A stretch of 64,000 nucleotides of DNA from Gloeocapsa sp. DLM2.Bin57 (lineage in GTDB: Bacteria > Cyanobacteriota > Cyanobacteriia > Cyanobacteriales > Gloeocapsaceae): the NCBI GenBank assembly GCA_007693955.1, contig RECR01000037.1, positions 1-64,000 of the forward strand. Direction: 5' to 3'. A program made the translations under genes and the position numbers. Positions 48,317-56,864 of the stretch are shown one piece after another (the first letter of the stretch is position 1; every line of letters begins with the position of its first letter). Below the pieces are notes generated by a model, which worked only from the letters and a program-made list of their open reading frames with translations, did not search any database and was not told the DNA's origin.

Positions 48317-48598
48317 CTACTCCCTAACCTCGATAAGTTTCCCTGTAGCGTACTTATGAAGAATACTGGAAATTAAAGTTAGGGAAGGTATTCCCTCCTC
48401 TTTTGCTTTTGCTTGGATTCCTTCCCAATCGGGTGAAGAGATTCTCAGTGTTATTAGCTTATCTTCTTGACTCAGAGCATTTTTAGCATAAAGCTGTATC
48501 TCTTCTAAGCGTTTTTTATTTGCTACTGCTACCCATTCTTCTCTTTCAAAGGAATCTAATATCTCTTGCTCGTATTTATCTAATTCATTCTCATTCAT
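48317..48598 (-). CDS. BrnA/CopG-like antitoxin
   Basis: The 93 residues begin with an acidic helix (MNENELDKYEQEILDSFEREEW) and end in a ribbon-helix-helix-like segment (LITLRISSPDWEGIQAKAKEEGIP). It follows the BrnT-like toxin gene by two bases, the order known from brnTA pairs, where the second gene is the DNA-binding antitoxin. The assignment is by position and fold resemblance. Confidence 0.7.
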   Translation of the reverse strand: MNENELDKYEQEILDSFEREEWVAVANKKRLEEIQLYAKNALSQEDKLITLRISSPDWEGIQAKAKEEGIPSLTLISSILHKYATGKLIEVRE

Positions 48599-48600
48599 AA

Positions 48601-48879
48601 CTAGTCTTCATTCAAGATATATTTTTTTGTAGCTTTTCGAGATGGAATAATTGTTTTCAAAAAAATCTCAAGTTCAGTTTCTACATAGGGTACTAAATAA
48701 GCATAATTTTCTATTTTTACGACTAAAATCCGCTGATTAGCATATCTTACTTTATCGGGATGTTCATAGTCATCTAACAAATGACCCTCTTTAATAGCAT
48801 CCAAGATTACTTCAAAGGTAATCCCCCTCTCAGATTGTAGTTTTTGATTTTTGGTGAGATTCCATCTGATTGTTTTCAT
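48601..48879 (-). CDS. BrnT-like toxin
   Basis: The 92 residues from ATG 48879 (MKTIRWNLTKNQKLQSERGITFE) share the BrnT pattern of W-N-x-x-K-N...R-G-(I/V)-x-F-E, and end with FLKTIIPSRKATKKY. BrnT is a ribosome-independent RNase. A GTG five codons upstream could also start the frame. It is paired with the gene directly after it. Confidence 0.7.
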   Translation of the reverse strand: MKTIRWNLTKNQKLQSERGITFEVILDAIKEGHLLDDYEHPDKVRYANQRILVVKIENYAYLVPYVETELEIFLKTIIPSRKATKKYILNED

Positions 48880-48900
48880 GCTAACCGAACTCACCTTTAC

Positions 48901-49599
48901 CTAGGGTTTACGGCGAAATAATCCCAATATAGGTGCAAGAATTATACCAACAATAAACCCTCCAGCGTGAGCCCAGTAAGCTATTCCACCTCCTTCCATA
49001 CCAATATTCATATTAGCGTCTAGAGAAAGTATCCCGTTAAAAGCTTGTTGTAAAAACCAAAATCCTAAAAAAGCATAAGCAGGTATTCTTAAAGGTATGA
49101 AAATAAACCCTAGGGGTAAAATCAGTAAAATTTCTGCTGTGGGAAACCTGAGAATATACGCTCCCATTACCCCCGCGATCGCTCCACTAGCACCTATACT
49201 AGGAATAGTCGAACTTGAAGCAAAAAACCATTGAGCTAAAGCAGCTAAAGCACCACAAGTCAGATAAAATAATAAAAACTTGATATGTCCTAATTCTTCT
49301 TCGATATTATTACCAAAGATCCATAGATAGAGCATATTAAACCCAACGTGTAAAAATCCACCATGGAGAAACTGACAAGTAATCAAGGTTGCTAACTCTG
49401 GGATACTGTCATAGGTTAACTCTCCCTCAAAAGTAGCGGTTAATTGTCTGGGAATAACTGCATAATTTTGAAATAATTCTTGTAATTGGTATTCTGATAG
49501 ACTTAATTGATAGATAAAAACGCTAATATTAATAATAATCAGAGCATAAGTGATATAGGGAGTAATTTTAATAGGGTTTTCATCCTTAATAGGGACCAT
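48901..49599 (-). CDS. Rhomboid-family intramembrane protease
   Basis: This serine protease cleaves within membranes. The 232 residues contain the motifs FLHGGFLHVGFNM (His79, His84, Asn88), GASGAIAGV with the catalytic Ser138, and WAHAGGFIVG with the catalytic His211, in six transmembrane helices. Substrate unknown. Confidence 0.9.
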   Translation of the reverse strand: MVPIKDENPIKITPYITYALIIINISVFIYQLSLSEYQLQELFQNYAVIPRQLTATFEGELTYDSIPELATLITCQFLHGGFLHVGFNMLYLWIFGNNIEEELGHIKFLLFYLTCGALAALAQWFFASSSTIPSIGASGAIAGVMGAYILRFPTAEILLILPLGFIFIPLRIPAYAFLGFWFLQQAFNGILSLDANMNIGMEGGGIAYWAHAGGFIVGIILAPILGLFRRKP

Positions 49600-49708
49600 A
49601 ACTTTCTCTTCTCGATTATTTATCCCTTATCTTAACATTCTCCCTTCTACCCCAAAAAGTTAAGCTATATTACAAAAATAAGTTTATCTTGAGAACATGA
49701 GCTAGAAT

Positions 49709-49727
49709 AATATTCTCTAAGAATATT
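49709..49727. repeat. 8-bp inverted repeat in the 49600-49956 gap
   Basis: AATATTCT and AGAATATT are separated by three bases. The 357-base gap also has a TATAAT at 49772, a nine-codon open frame at 49798-49827 and another A/T-rich inverted repeat near 49845. Nothing in it looks like a full gene. Confidence 0.4.
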
Positions 49728-49956
49728 TAAATTGGGGATCGCTTAAGATACTCATTTTTAGCAAATTAGAGTATAATAAAAAACTCTTCTGCCCACTATG
49801 ACCAATAAACCAGCAGAAACAGACTAAAACCCGTTATAGTTCTCAATAACTTTAATAATATTAAGTTGATTTTCTCAGTAATTTTAAACCCAATACTAAG
49901 GTTAGGGAGGTAATAACAGGTGATGCACTAAACACATAAACCCAGGAGGTATAACT

Positions 49957-50154
49957 ATGGCAATGTCACCCTTTACATACTCGCGTTTCTTGGAGTTCTT
50001 AAGTCAAGAACTATGCCTGTCTCATAACTCTATTTCCATGGCTGAACGTTCTGTAGAACAAAACTCAGGTTTTTTGCCTATGGTACTTTGGCAATACGGA
50101 TTGGTTACATTACAGGAGTTAGACAAGATTTATGAATGGCTCGAAACAGTTTAA
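49957..50154 (+). CDS. DUF2949 protein
   Basis: The 65 residues have the DUF2949 pattern: FTYSRFLEFLSQEL, LPMVLWQYGLVTLQELDKIYEWLE. The family is known from cyanobacteria, with no function assigned. A full AGGAGGT ribosome-binding site stands eight bases before the ATG, suggesting strong expression. Confidence 0.82.
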   Translation: MAMSPFTYSRFLEFLSQELCLSHNSISMAERSVEQNSGFLPMVLWQYGLVTLQELDKIYEWLETV

Positions 50155-50220
50155 TAATTCTTATCAGAGAGAACACCTATTATTATACACCAATCAAGAC
50201 ATAAAAGCCAAGTTTTTACC

Positions 50221-50575
50221 CTAGACAGAGACAAAACGTACCTTTAAACCGTCTTTTAGTTGAGGGGTAGGAATACCAATCATGGTCAAATCCTGATTAG
50301 GTAATAATTCCCATTGGTAATTAGCTACTAACATAGCTGCAAACACGCGCATCTCTAAACGCGCGAATTCTTTACCGAGACATTCTCGTAATCCTCCCCC
50401 AAAGGGAATATAGCCAAAGTTAGCCTGTTTGTCTGCTTCTTGATTAGGAGCAAAGCGATCGAGATCAAAACGCTGATAATCTGGATACAATTGAGGATCT
50501 CGGTGAGTTTCATTAATTAGTCATAATCTCAGGATGTTTAGCTGTTAAGAAGCAAAAAGACACCAAAGTAGTATT
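50221..50575 (-). pseudogene. Cytochrome P450 remnant
   Basis: The first part (50518-50575) reads NTTLVSFCFLTAKHPEIM, a piece of the oxygen-activating I-helix that carries the (E/D)TT motif. After a frame change it goes on as NETHRDPQLYPDYQRF and then the haem-binding loop FGGGLRECLGKEFARLEM and the C-terminus. About 120 residues between the two are missing, as is everything before the I-helix. This is a decayed gene; the haem loop itself is intact. An 89-residue open frame (50221-50490) is its last part. Confidence 0.8.
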
Positions 50576-50615
50576 ATATATACAAAAAATATCTCCTCGC
50601 ACCTAAAACCTAAAA

Positions 50616-51752
50616 CTATTCAGTCTGAGATATTGGTGAGTTGTTCAATTGAGTTAACCTAGATTCAGCCATGGAAAAATCAGGTTTGATTTCTAGGGCT
50701 TTTTGGTAACTAGCGATCGCCTCGGGTAACTTTTGTAAATGTTCTAGAGCACAGGCGCGATTGTACCACCCTTGATAGTAATCAGGTTTCACGGTAACTA
50801 ACTTATTCCAAGCGTTAAGGGCGTCTTCCCATCGTTCTAGACGATATAAGATATTACCAATTGAATTCAAAGCCATATAGTCATCGGGTTTAATCTCGAT
50901 AATCTTCTCAAAACAGTTTAAGGCTTCCTGATGTCTGCCTAGATTACTCAAAGCTCCACCCCGATTATACCAAGCATCTAGAGAATAAGGATTAATTTTA
51001 AGCGCTTGATCCCAAGAGGAGATAGCCCCTTCTAAATCACCCTGGTTAAATTGTTCGAGTGCTTTTTTTAACCAAACATTTTCTGTAGGAGATTGTTTAG
51101 CTTGACTATATTTATTTTGTAACTGAACCATTTGATTAACCATAGCTGCAACTATTTGTTCTGGAGTACCTCCTTCTAAATCTAGTTGTTTAGCTAAAGC
51201 TTCAGCTAAGGGTTGATCTTGATATAAACGAGCTAATAATTGATCCGGTGTAAGAGGTTTAAATTCTTCGGGTTGTTGTGGTGGGGTAGGAGTCTCTACC
51301 TCTGTAGTCGGCTTTTCTGGGACACTAGTAGCTGCTGTATATTCCCAGATTTGTCTTTTTTTCTGTTTATTGAGTATTTGTTGTCCAAGTTCGTAAGACT
51401 CTTGACCAAAACGACGTAATGAAGGTAAAAACTCAGTTAATTGACCAAAACGAATCATTCTAATCCCTAATTCCTGATTAGGTGCACTACCCGCTAAAAC
51501 TTTCCCTCCAAATCCTTCTAACCAATTAATCCAATCGTATTGAGTAGCGCGATCTTCTAATTGCTCAAAAAATTTGAGTACACGTTTTTGATCCCAACCG
51601 CGGATTACTCCCTCTAACAATTGTGTAAATAAAAATTCATAATCTGTATCGCTTAACGGTTGTAGAGAATCCCTGTTTTTAGTTTTTTGCTTATTAACGC
51701 CAAATAATCCCTGAAAAAACCGCTTAAGCCATTGCCAGATTTGCCGGAGCAT
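50616..51752 (-). CDS. TPR-repeat protein
   Basis: The 378 residues from ATG 51752 (MLRQIWQWLKRFFQGLFG) start with a basic amphipathic helix that could sit on a membrane. A helical domain, then a proline/threonine-rich linker (TEVETPTPPQQPEEF), and four TPR repeats at about 225-370 follow (for example ALKINPYSLDAWYNRGGAL). TPRs bind partner proteins. The gene diverges from dnaX with 93 bases between the starts. Confidence 0.8.
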   Translation of the reverse strand: MLRQIWQWLKRFFQGLFGVNKQKTKNRDSLQPLSDTDYEFLFTQLLEGVIRGWDQKRVLKFFEQLEDRATQYDWINWLEGFGGKVLAGSAPNQELGIRMIRFGQLTEFLPSLRRFGQESYELGQQILNKQKKRQIWEYTAATSVPEKPTTEVETPTPPQQPEEFKPLTPDQLLARLYQDQPLAEALAKQLDLEGGTPEQIVAAMVNQMVQLQNKYSQAKQSPTENVWLKKALEQFNQGDLEGAISSWDQALKINPYSLDAWYNRGGALSNLGRHQEALNCFEKIIEIKPDDYMALNSIGNILYRLERWEDALNAWNKLVTVKPDYYQGWYNRACALEHLQKLPEAIASYQKALEIKPDFSMAESRLTQLNNSPISQTE

Positions 51753-51845
51753 GGTCAAATTTCCTTAGTAAACTTCAAATTATTAATTTTCGATGGCAAG
51801 ATGGAGTTATGCCCAATATTGCCTCTATTCTAACCTTTAAATGTA

Positions 51846-53909
51846 ATGTCCTATTCTCCCCTTCATCATAAATATCGTCCTCGCACTTTTGCTGAATTAG
51901 TGGGTCAAGAGGCGATCGCCGCTACCCTAACTAACGGGATTACCCTAGGAAAAATAGCCCCTGCTTATTTATTTACAGGTCCTAGGGGAACAGGAAAAAC
52001 CTCAAGTGCGAGAATTTTAGCAAAATCTCTCAACTGTTTAAATAGTCCTCAACCTACTCCTGATCCCTGTGGAGAATGTGAAGCTTGTCTGGCGATCGCC
52101 CGTGGCTCGGCTTTAGACGTCATCGAAATTGACGCAGCTTCTAACACAGGAGTTGATAACATTCGGGAAATTATCGAGCGTTCCCAATTCGCACCTGTAC
52201 AATGTCGTTATAAAGTCTATGTGATTGATGAATGTCACATGTTGAGTACAGCAGCCTTTAACGCTTTACTCAAAACCCTAGAAGAACCACCCCCACAGAT
52301 AATCTTTATTTTAGCCACTACTGACCCCCAGAGGGTTTTACCGACAATTATTTCGCGTTGTCAACGCTTTGATTATCGACGTATCCCCCTAGAAGCGATG
52401 ATTAAACATCTAGAATACATCGCTACCGAAGAACAAATTAAGATTAATCTAGCGGGAATTACCCTGATTGCGCAACTAGCTAATGGTGGACTTAGAGACG
52501 CACAAAGTTTATTAGATCAACTTAGCTTATTAGATGGTGAAATTACCCCAGAGCGAATCTCGGATTTAGTGGGTGCTACCTCAGAACAGGATTTAATCGC
52601 ATTATTACAGGCAATTTCTGAGGCTGAACCTGTCAAAATTATCGAAAAATGTCGTAATATTCTCAATAGAGGACGAGAACCCCTAATTATTCTGCAAAAT
52701 TTGGCTAGTTTTTATCTTAATCTTTTGATTGCTAAAACTTCTCCTCAAAATCAAGCCTTAGTTACGGTTACCTCCCAAACTTGGCAAGAGTTATGTCAAC
52801 TAGCCCAAAATTGGACGGTAGCTGACATACTTAGAGGTGAACAACATCTCAAACAAAGTGAGATACAACTTAAGAATACCACTCAACCCCATCTTTGGTT
52901 AGAAATAACTTTGCTAGGATTAATACCCCAAACTCAACCAGAAGTTGTTCACACTTCACCAGCGCTTAACTCTCCTCCCCCAGCCCCAAAAAGTAATCAA
53001 ATTGACTCTATCTATACCGATGGTTCTTGTTTAGGTAATCCAGGACCTGGAGGTTGGGCTTATGTGGTTTATGCAGGTGATAAAATTATCAAAGAAGGTG
53101 GGGGTCATGAATCACAAACTACTAATCAACGCATGGAATTAGCAGCAGCCCTCGGCGCTTTAGAGTATCTAGAAAAAAAGAACCACACCGCTGAGGTTAC
53201 CCTCTATACCGATAGTCAATATGTTATCAAAGGTCTTACCCAATGGTTAAAAGGTTGGAAAAAAAACGGTTGGATAACTAGTAGTAAAAATCCCGTAGTT
53301 AATCAGGATTTATGGAAACCCCTAGACTTACTTAATAGCAAATTAAAGATCAATTGGCAACACGTACGAGGACATCAAGGAAACGAAGGAAATGAGCGCG
53401 CAGATGCTTTAGCAAGGAGTTATGCTAGTCAAAAAAAGTCCCAAGAGGAAGAAATACCTAACTCAGTAGTAGAGTATCAATCTCCTCAAGAAATTTGGCA
53501 ACAAGTCATTACTCTTGTTCAACCTGTAACTACTCGCGCTTTATTCCAACAACAAGCTAAATTAATCGAATTTGATGGGGCGATCGCTCGTGTAGGGATT
53601 AGCACAGAAAAGTTACTTAAATTACATCAGGGAAAAATAGCTAACCTTGAAGCTGCTTTTTTTACTCTCTTTCAACGTAAAGTTAAAGTCATCATGGAGG
53701 TTATCTCCACCCCATCAGAAAAAAAAAATAATCCTCTTCCCTCTTTACCCCCACCCACAGTCATTGAAACCCCAAAAATAGAACCACCCACTGTGACTGA
53801 ATCTCTGACTGAATCTGTGATTGATAATTCAACTCCTACTGAGAAACAATTAGAAAAAGCCGTAGAAAACATCCTTAAACAGTTTCAAGGAGAGATTATC
53901 CCAGATTAG
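51846..53909 (+). CDS. dnaX: DNA polymerase III gamma/tau fused internally to RNase HI
   Basis: Residues 1-365 are the clamp-loader core, with Walker A GPRGTGKT (45-52), zinc cysteines Cys64, 75, 78 and 81, Walker B VIDECH (127-131) and the sensor motif ISRC. A Pro-rich linker (about 371-385) leads into a complete RNase HI domain (386-527, bases 53001-53426). All catalytic residues are there: Asp392 (YTDGSC), Glu431 (RMEL), Asp456 (YTDSQ), His510 (RGHQG) and Asp520 (ERAD); the Trp-rich basic handle is too. After a second linker comes the cyanobacterial tau-type tail (548-620) and a conserved end (KQFQGEIIP). No intein is present. The unbroken frame argues for a real fusion. Confidence 0.92.
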   Translation: MSYSPLHHKYRPRTFAELVGQEAIAATLTNGITLGKIAPAYLFTGPRGTGKTSSARILAKSLNCLNSPQPTPDPCGECEACLAIARGSALDVIEIDAASNTGVDNIREIIERSQFAPVQCRYKVYVIDECHMLSTAAFNALLKTLEEPPPQIIFILATTDPQRVLPTIISRCQRFDYRRIPLEAMIKHLEYIATEEQIKINLAGITLIAQLANGGLRDAQSLLDQLSLLDGEITPERISDLVGATSEQDLIALLQAISEAEPVKIIEKCRNILNRGREPLIILQNLASFYLNLLIAKTSPQNQALVTVTSQTWQELCQLAQNWTVADILRGEQHLKQSEIQLKNTTQPHLWLEITLLGLIPQTQPEVVHTSPALNSPPPAPKSNQIDSIYTDGSCLGNPGPGGWAYVVYAGDKIIKEGGGHESQTTNQRMELAAALGALEYLEKKNHTAEVTLYTDSQYVIKGLTQWLKGWKKNGWITSSKNPVVNQDLWKPLDLLNSKLKINWQHVRGHQGNEGNERADALARSYASQKKSQEEEIPNSVVEYQSPQEIWQQVITLVQPVTTRALFQQQAKLIEFDGAIARVGISTEKLLKLHQGKIANLEAAFFTLFQRKVKVIMEVISTPSEKKNNPLPSLPPPTVIETPKIEPPTVTESLTESVIDNSTPTEKQLEKAVENILKQFQGEIIPD

Positions 53910-54789
53910 CGATACCAACCAGCGCAATAAGTACACCTAGAATAGCCCGAAAACTGATTTTTTCCCCCCTGATTTTGGCTATAGGTAGAATAAATAAAGG
54001 ACTAGTGGCTAAGAGAGTGGTTGCTATTCCCGTAGGAGTATATTTTAAAGCGGTTTGTTGTAACCAAATTCCTAGATAAGTACTCGCAAAAGCGGTAGCT
54101 ACTAAAATTAAAAATGTTTTTCCTTGATTGGTAGTTGTTTCTGGTTTGATATTAACCCTTGGTGGAGAGAATAACAGTAATAAGGGAACAATGATTATAG
54201 TTCCACCAATTAGTCTGATTAAAGTACTGTTTAAGGGTGCAATTCCTGACTCTACTAATGCGTAACGAGAAATTACCGCAGCGGTTGCTTGAGAAATAGC
54301 AGCTAAAATACCCCACATAATACCTAGTTTTGGTTTTTGCAGGGGATTATAGCTATCTTGGGTTTTTTCACTAATTACCCAGCATACTCCTAATACGGTT
54401 AAGATAATACCAGACCAAGCGCGTATAGTCAGCGTTTCCCCTAAATATAGCCAGGCTAAACCTCCTGCTAATGGTGGTGAGAGAGTCTCTAATAGTAGGG
54501 TTTTGCGAGGTCCATTGTGTTTCAGTGCTAAAAAATAGGCTGTATCTCCTAATCCGATTCCAATAACACCAGAAATAATTAACCAACCCAGGGTTGAAAA
54601 TTCTACAGCCAATTCTAGATTATTGGTGATTACTAGAGTAATTAAAATGAGGGCGATCGCGATTAACCCTTTATAGAGATTAAGTTTTAACGGGGGTATT
54701 TTTAACCCTAACAAGCTATAAACAGTGGAGGATGCAGCCCAAAGAAAAGCAGCGCTTAAAGCTGCTATAACACCTATATAAGTAATCAT
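53896..54789 (-). CDS. EamA/DMT-family transporter
   Basis: The 297 residues from ATG 54789 form ten transmembrane helices in two EamA halves (MITYIGVIAALSAAFLWAASS; later KPKLGIMWGILAAISQATAA). The family exports or imports small metabolites; substrate unknown. Its 3' end overlaps the 3' end of dnaX on the other strand by 14 bases. Confidence 0.87.
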   Translation of the reverse strand: MITYIGVIAALSAAFLWAASSTVYSLLGLKIPPLKLNLYKGLIAIALILITLVITNNLELAVEFSTLGWLIISGVIGIGLGDTAYFLALKHNGPRKTLLLETLSPPLAGGLAWLYLGETLTIRAWSGIILTVLGVCWVISEKTQDSYNPLQKPKLGIMWGILAAISQATAAVISRYALVESGIAPLNSTLIRLIGGTIIIVPLLLLFSPPRVNIKPETTTNQGKTFLILVATAFASTYLGIWLQQTALKYTPTGIATTLLATSPLFILPIAKIRGEKISFRAILGVLIALVGIANLG

Positions 54790-54897
54790 AGTATATTGCA
54801 CAACCTAAATATATTATTAATTAATTCTAATTATTCTAATTATCAATGATATATTAATCATATTGCAGATAGAAAACTAAACTTGGAGGATAACTTG

Positions 54898-55602
54898 ATG
54901 TCCAATGCAACCAACGAAATGCTTGCAACACCTCCCCAAGAAACAGTAGATCCTTTTGCTATTAAAGATTGTGCTCTAATTGCGATCGCTACAGGTAAAA
55001 AGGCTATTAACCTTAAAGAATTTCGTGATACTCTAGAAACAATTAATCTAGATAGTATTTATCATCATTTTTGGGGGAGTTTATTAGAACCTCGTTTTGA
55101 GGAAACGGAATATAATAATGATTTCGCTTCTTGGGCGCGACGAGGTTTACATGATGATAAACTAGCAGAACGTTTAGCTATGCTTGACCCTAGTTTTTAT
55201 CCCAATCTCGAAGCTTTACGTCAAGAATTATTAGAAGTGATCGAAGAAAGATTAGACGAGAATGAATATCTAACTTGGATGTTAGCAACCGAGTCTTTTG
55301 AATTTATTCGCTCGCAAATTGTGGTTTTTGATACGGGTATGCGCATTGACCATCCAGCTAAGTTAGGAGAATTAATTCCTTCTTTATCAACTAATAGCAT
55401 TTTTTATCACTTCATAGACGCGCGCAGACGTTTACCTGAACAAAAAAACGATTTTAGTTATTGGTTAGTTAGTTTTAATGGTTTGTACGAGGAATTATTA
55501 AACCAATTAGAAGGTATTGATCCTTATTTTAGTTCCTTAACCGAATTGCGTCAGCAAATAACGGTAATTTTTCAAAAATGTTGTCCTGGAGTAAATGTAT
55601 GA
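54898..55602 (+). CDS. DUF5752 protein
   Basis: This protein has 234 residues from ATG 54898, chosen because GGAGGA lies seven bases before it; an earlier TTG at 54883 is not needed. Two related halves are visible, each with a phrase IYHHFWGSL / IFYHFIDARR and a nearby SWARRGLHD / SYWLVSFN. This fits DUF5752, whose function is unknown. Its stop overlaps the start of the glycosyltransferase (ATGA), so they are made together. Confidence 0.7.
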   Translation: MSNATNEMLATPPQETVDPFAIKDCALIAIATGKKAINLKEFRDTLETINLDSIYHHFWGSLLEPRFEETEYNNDFASWARRGLHDDKLAERLAMLDPSFYPNLEALRQELLEVIEERLDENEYLTWMLATESFEFIRSQIVVFDTGMRIDHPAKLGELIPSLSTNSIFYHFIDARRRLPEQKNDFSYWLVSFNGLYEELLNQLEGIDPYFSSLTELRQQITVIFQKCCPGVNV

Positions 55603-56846
55603 ATATATTGGAAACCTATGCTCAACTAGCAGGAGAAGAAGTTGTTACCCAATTACAACAATTAGCTAAACCTTTACAAGGAAAAGAGATAGTCCACGTT
55701 AATTCTACCGCGGTAGGAGGAGGTGTCGCTGAAATTCTGACCAAACTAGTTCCCTTAATGCGTGAGTTAAATCTTAATGTCTCTTGGGATGTAATCAAGG
55801 GTGATGATGGATTTTTCCAGTGCACTAAGAGTATGCACAATGCTTTACAAGGTGACGAAGTACCGATTAGTCAGTCTTTATTAAAACACTATGAGGAAGT
55901 AAATGCTAGTAATGCAGAACAATTGCGTTCTAAACTAGAAGGGGCTGATTTTGTTTTTATTCATGACCCCCAACCGGCACCTTTACTCAAATATTGTCCT
56001 CAACGCAAGGGTAAATGGATTTGGCGTTGTCATATTGATGCTAGTCATCCCTATCGCCCTGTATGGAAGTTTCTCCGCCCTTTTTTAACCGATTATGACG
56101 CGAGTATTTTTTCTCTGGCTGCTTTTGCTAGATCTTTACCCCATCCAGAATATATTATCCCTCCCAGCATAGACCCTTTAAGTGAGAAAAATATTGATTT
56201 AGCTCCCGCGGAAATTGAGGAAGTTTGCGATCGCTTTTCTTTAGATAGAAAAAGACCTTTGATTGTCCAAGTATCTCGTTTCGATCGCTTTAAAGATCCT
56301 GTGGGGGTTATTTGTGCTTATCGTCTAACGACTAAATACGTTCCTTCTTTACAATTAGTTTTGGTTGGTGGCACTGCGACAGATGACCCTGAGGGTAAAA
56401 TCGTTATTGAAGAGGTAAAAATGGCAGCTCAAGACGATCCTGATATTAAGATACTCTTACTCCCTCCTGATGCGCATAAAACCATTAACGCATTACAAAG
56501 AGCCGCAGATATTATCTTGCAAAAATCCACTAAAGAAGGTTTTGGCTTAACAGTAACCGAAGGAATGTGGAAGGGTAAACCAGTGATAGGTGGTAATACA
56601 GGTGGGATTAGGTTGCAGGTTATTGACTATCATACGGGTTTTTTAGTTAATACCCCTGAAGGTGCTGCATTACGTATGCGCTATCTCTTGCCACAACCCG
56701 ATAAAATTGAGGAAATGGGTAAAAAAGCTAAAGCATTTGTGCGGGATAATTTCTTAATGACTAGACAGTTAAGAGAATATTTGACTTTGATGGTAGCGCT
56801 ACTTCATGGTGATACCAATAGAATTGAGTTAGAATCCACCCTTTAA
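55599..56846 (+). CDS. GT4 glycosyltransferase, TreT-like (trehalose-synthase type)
   Basis: The 415 residues start MNILETYAQLAGEEVVTQL. Family blocks are VHVNSTAVGGGVAEILT, WRCHIDASHPYRPVW, VSRFDRFKDPVGV, and the retaining GT4 motif KEGFGLTVTEGMWKGKPV. It most resembles TreT, which makes trehalose from a nucleotide-glucose and glucose. The exact product cannot be read from sequence. In-frame start precedes nothing else downstream but argF on the other strand. It is coupled to the DUF5752 gene. Confidence 0.78.
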   Translation: MNILETYAQLAGEEVVTQLQQLAKPLQGKEIVHVNSTAVGGGVAEILTKLVPLMRELNLNVSWDVIKGDDGFFQCTKSMHNALQGDEVPISQSLLKHYEEVNASNAEQLRSKLEGADFVFIHDPQPAPLLKYCPQRKGKWIWRCHIDASHPYRPVWKFLRPFLTDYDASIFSLAAFARSLPHPEYIIPPSIDPLSEKNIDLAPAEIEEVCDRFSLDRKRPLIVQVSRFDRFKDPVGVICAYRLTTKYVPSLQLVLVGGTATDDPEGKIVIEEVKMAAQDDPDIKILLLPPDAHKTINALQRAADIILQKSTKEGFGLTVTEGMWKGKPVIGGNTGGIRLQVIDYHTGFLVNTPEGAALRMRYLLPQPDKIEEMGKKAKAFVRDNFLMTRQLREYLTLMVALLHGDTNRIELESTL

Positions 56847-56864
56847 CAAGAGTGGAAAATACCC

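Noticed and set aside
49798-49827. Nine-codon open frame MTNKPAETD after a TATAAT
   Set aside because: Too short and without a ribosome site; nothing shows that it is translated.
51846-53909. Intein in dnaX, as known from other cyanobacteria
   Set aside because: The inserted domain has RNase HI motifs and linkers, no splicing motifs, and the usual intein site in the Walker A region is uninterrupted.
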